From the NCBI GenBank assembly GCA_019090365.1, contig JAHRWC010000098.1, forward strand, positions 1 through 9,747: a stretch of DNA of 9,747 nt, in the 5' to 3' direction. Under the pieces are notes generated by a model. That model saw only the letters and a list, made by a program, of their open reading frames with translations. It was not told the DNA's origin and made no database searches. The stretch is from Flavobacteriaceae bacterium (GTDB lineage Bacteria > Bacteroidota > Bacteroidia > Flavobacteriales > Flavobacteriaceae). Every line of letters begins with the position of its first letter. The first letter of the stretch is position 1. Position numbers and translations under genes: made by a program. This document shows, piece after piece, positions 6,001 to 9,747 of the stretch.

Positions 6001-7346
6001 TTTTCATCTTCCTGTTGGTGACGTAACACCTCAACATAAAAGTCATCTTTAAAAGTTTCTTTCCACCAAACAAGCGCTTCTTCTGCTTGTTTTTCGCCAA
6101 TATTCAATATTTTACTAGAAACCTCTCCATACATTCCTCCCGTTAGTACAATGATGTCTTCTTTGTATTTTTCTATGATTTCTCTATCAATTCTAGGCAC
6201 ATAATAAAACCCTTCGGTATAGGCAATAGAAGACATCTTTGCTAAATTGTGATAGCCCTTTTTTGTCTTGGCGAGCAACACAATTTGATAACCGTTGTCT
6301 TTGTGGTTTTTATTTAAATGATTTTCACAAACAAAAAACTCACAACCAACAACGCTTTTTAGTGTTTTATGAGCATCTTCTTCAGCTAAACCTTTATTAT
6401 AGTTATTGATGCCTTGCACAAAATGAAAAGCACCCATCATATTTCCAGAATCGGTAATTGCTACTGCTGGCATTTCATTTTCAACAGCAGCATTGATTAA
6501 ATCTTGTGTGCTTGAAGTAGATTGAAGTATCGAAAATTGTGAATGATTATGAAGATGAACAAAAGGATTCTCTTGTAAAATTGCATCATTCTCTTCTTTT
6601 TCTTCGGAAGAAATTTCATCCTCAACTAGTCCTTTTTCTAGCTCTTTACGTATTTTATCTGAAGCTTTTTTTAAATTGATGTGCTTTAGGCCTATCAATT
6701 CAATAGTTTTTGGATTTTCTTCAGAATAATGTTCAAAATAATCTGGTTGAACATCTAGTTCTTTAGCTGTAAATATTTGCCTTCTAACTAATTCTAAAAA
6801 ACAACGTGTGGTTGCTTCAACATCTGCAGTTGCATTATGTGCTTCTGCAAAGGGAGCATTAAATAAAAACTGATGTAATTCAGTTAAGGTAGGTAGTTTA
6901 AATTTTCCTCCTCGACCTCCTGGCAACTGACACATTTGTGCAGTTGTTTCAGTACAAGTATCTAAAACAGGATAATTAGGAATAGGATTTTCGATACCCA
7001 AACGATGGAATTCGGCACCCATAATATTGTTATCAAACCCAACATTTTGACCAACGATAAATTTAGATTTCGATAAAGCCTCTGTAAACTTTTCGATTAC
7101 TTCTGTTAAAGGAATTCCTTTTTCTTCAGCTAATTCGGTTGAAATACCATGAATTTTTTCAGCATCATAAGGAATATTAAACCCTTCTGGTTGCACCAAA
7201 TAATCTTGATGCTCAACAAGTTTCCCGTCTTGATCATGAATCTGCCAAGCAATTTGTATACAACGAGGCCAGTTATCACTGTCGCTAAGTGGGGCATTCC
7301 AATTACGGGGAAGTCCCGTGGTTTCGGTATCAAAAATTAAGTACAT
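2994..7346 (-). CDS. dnaE: DNA polymerase III alpha subunit with fused DnaQ-like exonuclease
   Basis: This is the replicative polymerase, 1450 residues, longer than the roughly 1160 of E. coli DnaE because of an N-terminal proofreading domain. Residues 1-190 are a DEDDh exonuclease: DTETTG (D6, E8), GQNVGFDN (D105) and HNATADVEAT (H170, D175). The PHP domain begins near 261 with HLHNH but lacks several ligands (S300 after D299; NNTYY at 470-474). The C-family polymerase core shows GPGRGSAAGS (638-647), PDIDIDF with D680 and D682, and KMDFLGL with D848, which match the E. coli catalytic triad. A helix-hairpin-helix region (about 1112-1172), a beta-clamp motif QVSLF (1208-1212) and an OB fold (about 1280-1345) follow. 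The ATG at 7346 puts MYLIFDTETTG at the N-terminus; a frame extension to a TTG at 7394 runs through a hairpin and is rejected. No clear promoter was found. Confidence 0.97.
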   Translation of the reverse strand: MYLIFDTETTGLPRNWNAPLSDSDNWPRCIQIAWQIHDQDGKLVEHQDYLVQPEGFNIPYDAEKIHGISTELAEEKGIPLTEVIEKFTEALSKSKFIVGQNVGFDNNIMGAEFHRLGIENPIPNYPVLDTCTETTAQMCQLPGGRGGKFKLPTLTELHQFLFNAPFAEAHNATADVEATTRCFLELVRRQIFTAKELDVQPDYFEHYSEENPKTIELIGLKHINLKKASDKIRKELEKGLVEDEISSEEKEENDAILQENPFVHLHNHSQFSILQSTSSTQDLINAAVENEMPAVAITDSGNMMGAFHFVQGINNYNKGLAEEDAHKTLKSVVGCEFFVCENHLNKNHKDNGYQIVLLAKTKKGYHNLAKMSSIAYTEGFYYVPRIDREIIEKYKEDIIVLTGGMYGEVSSKILNIGEKQAEEALVWWKETFKDDFYVEVLRHQQEDENRVNAVLIPMAKKHGVKLVACNNTYYINKEDANAHDILLCVKDGEKQATPIGRGRGYRYGLPNEEYYFKSQDEMKLLFKDLPEAIASISEITEKIESFTLARDVLLPKFDIPSEFLNPEDEIDGGKRGENDYLRHLTYIGAKKRYEELTEEITERLDFELSVIENTGYPGYFLITEDFIREARNMDVSVGPGRGSAAGSVVAYCLWITNIDPLKYDLLFERFLNPDRISMPDIDIDFDDEGRGRVMDYVIEKYGSNQVAQIITYGTMAAKSSIRDTARVLDLPLNDADRISKLIPNMTKLNKIFGLSDSELRGKFRSDELPKVHELLTIAEGTNLESQTVNQAKILEGSVRNTGIHACGVIITPSDITNFVPVALAKDSDLYVTQFDNSVVESAGLLKMDFLGLKTLTLIKDTVKLVKHKHNVILDPDTFPLDDEKTFELFQKGETVGIFQYESAGMQKHLKDLKPSVFDDLIAMNALYRPGPMEYIPSFVRRKHGDEEIEYDLPAMEEYLKETYGITVYQEQVMLLSQKLADFTKGEADVLRKAMGKKQIAVLDKMKPKFIEQAEGNGHDAEKLEKIWKDWEAFASYAFNKSHSTCYAWIAYQTAYLKAHYPAEYMAAVLSNNMKDIKQVSFFMEECKRMGMEVLGPDVNESFFKFTVNDRGAIRFGMGAIKGVGGNAVATIVEMRKEGKYKSVFDLAKRIDLRAANKKAFEGLAIAGGFDSFNAHRAQYLHPDENGTLFIEKVMKYASKYQETQNSSQVSLFGDASEVQIPEPEVPPCEEWGTMKKLKQEKDVVGIYISGHPLDDFKTEINWFCKNKVSDFNHLEEFVNRELCFGGIIGDVQHRESKQGKGWALFTVEDFDDSYEFRIFGEEYLKFRHFLVPNSFVYVRVFVKEGWTNRETGKKGDPRLQYNSMQMLHDVMENQARKLTIQMPIEDVKEERIGALKQLFKTHKGDKQIQFVVYEMEEKVKLTMPSRKQKVAITKELLADLEQEQVRYKLN

Positions 7347-7349
7347 GAA

Positions 7350-7392
7350 GTTGTTTAAGTGAGATGAATACCATTTCTCATTTAAAAACAAC
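7350..7392 (-). promoter_or_regulatory. leader hairpin just upstream of dnaE start
   Basis: Positions 7350-7364 (GTTGTTTAAGTGAGA) are complementary to 7376-7392, with two bulged bases at 7384-7385 and an 11-base loop at 7365-7375. In the minus-strand dnaE message one of the 15 positions (7359 with 7381) is an A-C mismatch; the rest pair. The hairpin base lies three bases before the AUG. It could limit ribosome access or shield the mRNA. This is a paper fold and may be chance in AT-rich DNA. Confidence 0.4.
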
Positions 7393-7638
7393 AAATTAAA
7401 ACTGTCTTTTTTGCGCTATCTTTCAAAATAAAAATAAACCGTAGCTACAGCTATGCTTGATTTTTCTTTTTCGGTTTTCACAAAAAATCTCAATTTTTCT
7501 AAATGTTATCTTCAATTAAGAAATGGTATAACCTTGAAAGTAAAAATAAAGAATTCATCCTTTTAATATCAAAAAATTTATGAAGAGTTGTTAACCTTTG
7601 TTGATATCCTATTAAAAGGCAAGTTTTAAATTAATAGC
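7393..7638. other. intergenic region between dnaE leader and FG-GAP terminator
   Basis: This AT-rich stretch holds no coding frame I would trust. One weak nested inverted repeat is present: AAACCG (7436-7441) with CGGTTT (7472-7477), enclosing TAGC-TACA-GCTA (7442-7453). The nearest approach to a dnaE promoter is TTATTTTG on the minus strand (7431-7424), one base off TAnnTTTG and lacking a -33 box. The dnaE promoter must lie here or in the downstream part of the neighbouring gene, but I cannot place it. Confidence 0.4.
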
Positions 7639-7674
7639 AAAAAAAATGCTTCGATATAAACCGAAGCAATTTTT
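7639..7674 (-). terminator. Rho-independent terminator of the FG-GAP gene
   Basis: TGCTTCG (7647-7653) and CGAAGCA (7662-7668) form seven perfect pairs around an eight-base loop. On the minus strand the stem is followed by eight T residues (7646-7639), and on the other side it is flanked by T residues, so it may work in both directions. It lies 22 bases past the stop codon at 7696 and separates the secreted-protein gene from dnaE. Confidence 0.88.
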
Positions 7675-7695
7675 ATATAACTGATTTCAAAAGAA

Positions 7696-9414
7696 CTATT
7701 TCTTAATAAACTTCATCGATTGATTATCGATAGAGATAAAATAAATTCCAGTTTTTAAAGCTGAAACATTTAATGTTGTATGTTGTAAACCAAAGTCTGA
7801 TTTTTCCAAAATAGTTCTACCATTTACATCATAAATAGTAAGATTTTCAAATTGTTGATCTGAATTATAACGCACTATCAATTCATTATCTGCTGGATTT
7901 GGATATACTGAAAAATTAGCTGAATTTGATTCACTAACTCCTAATTGTCCATCTCCTTCTACGTAAGTAATATTTTCATTGCTATTAATATCTAAATATT
8001 CTTCAGTTAATCCAGAAGGCCAATGAATTACTACTTTATCTATTTCAGTTTCTGAACCAATTCCGAAGTGATTCACTAATGAATTTTGAGTTCCATAACT
8101 TTCTCCAGCTCTCACTTCTCTAATTTGCATTCCCCAAGCACCCCATAATTCTACTTTTGCTCCAGTAGCATTTATATTGCTTTCAACACCTACCAAAAGA
8201 ATACGACTCCAATTATTTGAATTTCCTTCATTGATAAACATTTGATCAGGTCTCTCTTCATAAGGATTATTGTATCCATACGCATGAGCTGCAAGAATAT
8301 CAATAAACCCATCATTATTAAGATCTCCCAATGCTCCAGATTGAATTCTTGTTGTACTTGCTGGCAATGCTGTTGTAGCATCTGTAAATGTTAAATCTCC
8401 ATTGTTCAAAAATATTTTATGAAGATCATCTCTAGAAGTAATAAAAATATCCATGAAACCATCATTATCAAAATCTTCCATCATTACTTGAATTCCTTTT
8501 ACGATATCCAATAACTCAGACTCAATTCCTGTACTTGCTGTAATATCTGTAAAAGTTCCATCTCCATTATTTACATAAATCATAGAAGTCATATCATGGT
8601 TAATTACCACTGCATCAAAATCTCCATCATTGTCAATGTCTTCAAAATTTGCTGACCACGACTGTGCAAAAGGCAATAATCCTGCATCTTCTGCAACGTC
8701 TGTGAAATTATTATTTCCATCGTTTTGAAATAATAAATTTCTACGTCTTCCATCATTAGGGTCTGTAACTCCTAAACGACATTTTGAAATGTATAAATCT
8801 AAATCACCATCACTATCATAATCGGTCCAAATAGATCCATAATTTCCAGAATTATCTGAAGGTACTGTACTTACAGCTTCAATAAGATCTGAATTATATG
8901 TTAAATGACCAGCTCCATCTCCTTCGTATGGAGAAGAAAGTCCCTCATCATGACATGCAAATAAATCGATATCTCCATCATTATTGATGTCTGCAAAATT
9001 GGCGTTCTGAAGAAAAATACTTGGTCCTCCTAATGTAATAATTGTATAATCTGTTCCATCTGAATTTGCAAGCACTAGTTTTAAATCATTATAATATCCT
9101 CCAACAAGAATATCGTTATAGCCGTTTTCATCAACATCTGCGATCGTCATACCCCAAACACTATCTACATCACCAATATTTATTCTGGTAAATGTTCCAT
9201 TGGTTTCTTGTATTTCAATTTCTAAATTTTCTGCATCGTTTAAACGAACCATATCATCTAAACCATCATTATTCATATCAGCAATACAAATAGCAACTCC
9301 ACTATACAAAGTTGGGTTGTTTAATGCTGATGAATTATCTACATAGTTTAATTGAGCCAACACTGTTTGAGCCATAAAAAATATGGCAACAGTAAACGTA
9401 ATTTTTTTAATCAT
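7696..9414 (-). CDS. secreted FG-GAP/VCBS-UnbV (CRTAC1-like) protein with type IX sorting signal
   Basis: This encodes 572 residues. A signal peptide at 1-20 (MIKK, hydrophobic core, cleavage likely at VLA-Q) sends it across the inner membrane. Seven D-x-D/N-x-D/N-G-type calcium loops begin near residues 46, 93, 142, 198, 259, 314 and 364, as in FG-GAP/VCBS repeats that build a beta-propeller. Residues about 415-487 match the UnbV/ASPIC domain (GAKVELWG, REVRAGESYGTQN, HFGIG, VVIHWPSG). The C-terminus from about 501 (FSVYPNPADNELIV ... ALKTGIYFISI ... KFIKK) is a type IX secretion sorting domain, so export to the cell surface or medium is expected. The binding target is unknown. The ATG at 9414 is preferred over a TTG two codons upstream because it gives a normal MIKK signal-peptide start. 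Confidence 0.94.
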   Translation of the reverse strand: MIKKITFTVAIFFMAQTVLAQLNYVDNSSALNNPTLYSGVAICIADMNNDGLDDMVRLNDAENLEIEIQETNGTFTRINIGDVDSVWGMTIADVDENGYNDILVGGYYNDLKLVLANSDGTDYTIITLGGPSIFLQNANFADINNDGDIDLFACHDEGLSSPYEGDGAGHLTYNSDLIEAVSTVPSDNSGNYGSIWTDYDSDGDLDLYISKCRLGVTDPNDGRRRNLLFQNDGNNNFTDVAEDAGLLPFAQSWSANFEDIDNDGDFDAVVINHDMTSMIYVNNGDGTFTDITASTGIESELLDIVKGIQVMMEDFDNDGFMDIFITSRDDLHKIFLNNGDLTFTDATTALPASTTRIQSGALGDLNNDGFIDILAAHAYGYNNPYEERPDQMFINEGNSNNWSRILLVGVESNINATGAKVELWGAWGMQIREVRAGESYGTQNSLVNHFGIGSETEIDKVVIHWPSGLTEEYLDINSNENITYVEGDGQLGVSESNSANFSVYPNPADNELIVRYNSDQQFENLTIYDVNGRTILEKSDFGLQHTTLNVSALKTGIYFISIDNQSMKFIKK

Positions 9415-9451
9415 AATCAATTTTTTTAGTTAATCTTTTTTCTAGCGATTT

Positions 9452-9459
9452 CAAAGATA
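9452..9459 (-). promoter_or_regulatory. -7 element of the FG-GAP gene promoter
   Basis: The minus strand reads TATCTTTG, an exact TAnnTTTG match, 37 bases before the ATG at 9414. A TTG lies upstream at only 12 bases spacing, so the -33 box is not convincing. Confidence 0.6.
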
Positions 9460-9638
9460 ACTTTTTAGATTCAATTTAGTATGTGTTCATTTTTCACTTT
9501 CATAATACCTCCTTTTCTGTTTTGTATTTAATACATTTATATTTTTAAAATTATGAAACGAGCATGCTAAAAAAATTATCCCTAACGAAAGGACCAATAG
9601 CGAACAGCATGTGACCATTAAAAAAATACTATAGACAC
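9460..9638. other. divergent intergenic region before DUF1697
   Basis: These 179 AT-rich bases separate two divergent genes. They contain a perfect 8-bp palindrome AGCATGCT at about 9560-9567 and a poor -7 candidate TACATTTA (9532-9539) on the plus strand without a -33 box. I see no RNA gene, repeat or extra reading frame here. Confidence 0.35.
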
Positions 9639-9747
9639 ATGAAAACATACATTGCATTATTAAGAGGAATAAATGTAGGAGGGCATAAAAAGATTTTGAT
9701 GAAAGATCTTAAAGCCTTGTTAGAATCTATAGGGTTTATAACTGTCT
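9639..9747 (+). CDS. DUF1697 family protein, 5' end only
   Basis: An ATG at 9639 opens a frame that runs off the right edge after 36 codons. The N-terminus MKTYIALLRGINVGG and the following MKDLKALLESIGF match the start of the DUF1697 family, small (about 180-residue) proteins of unknown function whose first strand is typically ALLRGINVGG. There is no signal peptide. The gene diverges from the FG-GAP gene, and no clear promoter was found in the gap between them. The truncation is only the window boundary, with no sign of damage in the visible part. Confidence 0.85.
   Translation, partial: MKTYIALLRGINVGGHKKILMKDLKALLESIGFITV

Noticed and set aside
7130..7340. Two short frames overlapping the dnaE 5' end
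   Set aside because: Both are out of frame or antisense to the exonuclease domain and have no family resemblance.
7347..7394. N-terminal extension of dnaE from a TTG codon
   Set aside because: It falls in the leader hairpin, and the family starts at MYLIFDTETTG.
7436..7477. Nested inverted repeat AAACCG...CGGTTT with TAGC/GCTA inside
   Set aside because: The stems are short, the outer loop is long, and no T tract or gene-end position supports a terminator or riboswitch.
8190..8381. 63-codon frame inside the FG-GAP gene
   Set aside because: It is a shifted-frame shadow of the repeat-rich coding sequence.
9560..9567. Palindrome AGCATGCT upstream of DUF1697
   Set aside because: A single 8-bp palindrome is expected by chance at this scale, with no second copy or promoter overlap.

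Overview
The window looks like chromosomal DNA of a member of the Bacteroidota, most likely the family Flavobacteriaceae. The DNA is AT-rich and promoters fit the Bacteroidota -7 consensus TAnnTTTG. Genes lack obvious Shine-Dalgarno sites. One protein ends in a type IX secretion sorting domain, and the replicative polymerase carries a fused N-terminal proofreading domain. Most of the window is ordinary core genome; the more unusual material sits in the intergenic regions.

Layout. Positions 16-89 hold a tRNA-Asp (minus strand) with a textbook promoter just upstream. A DUF58 (von Willebrand factor A-like) protein follows at 164-1093 (minus), then thioredoxin at 1158-1475 (minus), with a strong terminator between them. 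The 346-base gap at 1476-1821 is dense. It holds the thioredoxin promoter, a candidate structured RNA that folds on paper as a three-way junction (1581-1708), and two copies of a palindromic site exactly 42 bp apart (1740-1804). Those sites precede a plus-strand operon of three small genes (1822-3001): SRPBCC protein, ArsR-type repressor, second SRPBCC protein. This operon converges on dnaE, and the two 3' ends overlap by 8 bp.

dnaE (2994-7346, minus) encodes the replicative DNA polymerase III alpha subunit, with a DnaQ-like exonuclease fused to its N-terminus and a PHP domain that has lost several metal ligands. A 15-position imperfect hairpin lies in its leader, three bases before the start codon. 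Upstream of dnaE, and separated by a terminator, is a secreted FG-GAP/VCBS-UnbV protein with a type IX C-terminal signal (7696-9414, minus). Diverging from it at the right edge is the 5' end of a DUF1697 gene (9639 onward, plus).

How the genes work together. The three-gene operon looks self-contained: a small metal-independent-looking repressor with two START/Bet v 1-fold ligand-binding proteins, probably autoregulated through the paired operators. dnaE, thioredoxin and DUF58 lie in the same orientation, and the operon sits between the first two on the opposite strand, as if inserted. Start codons were corrected for three genes (DUF58, dnaE, FG-GAP) whose longest reading frames begin at unlikely upstream TTG codons.
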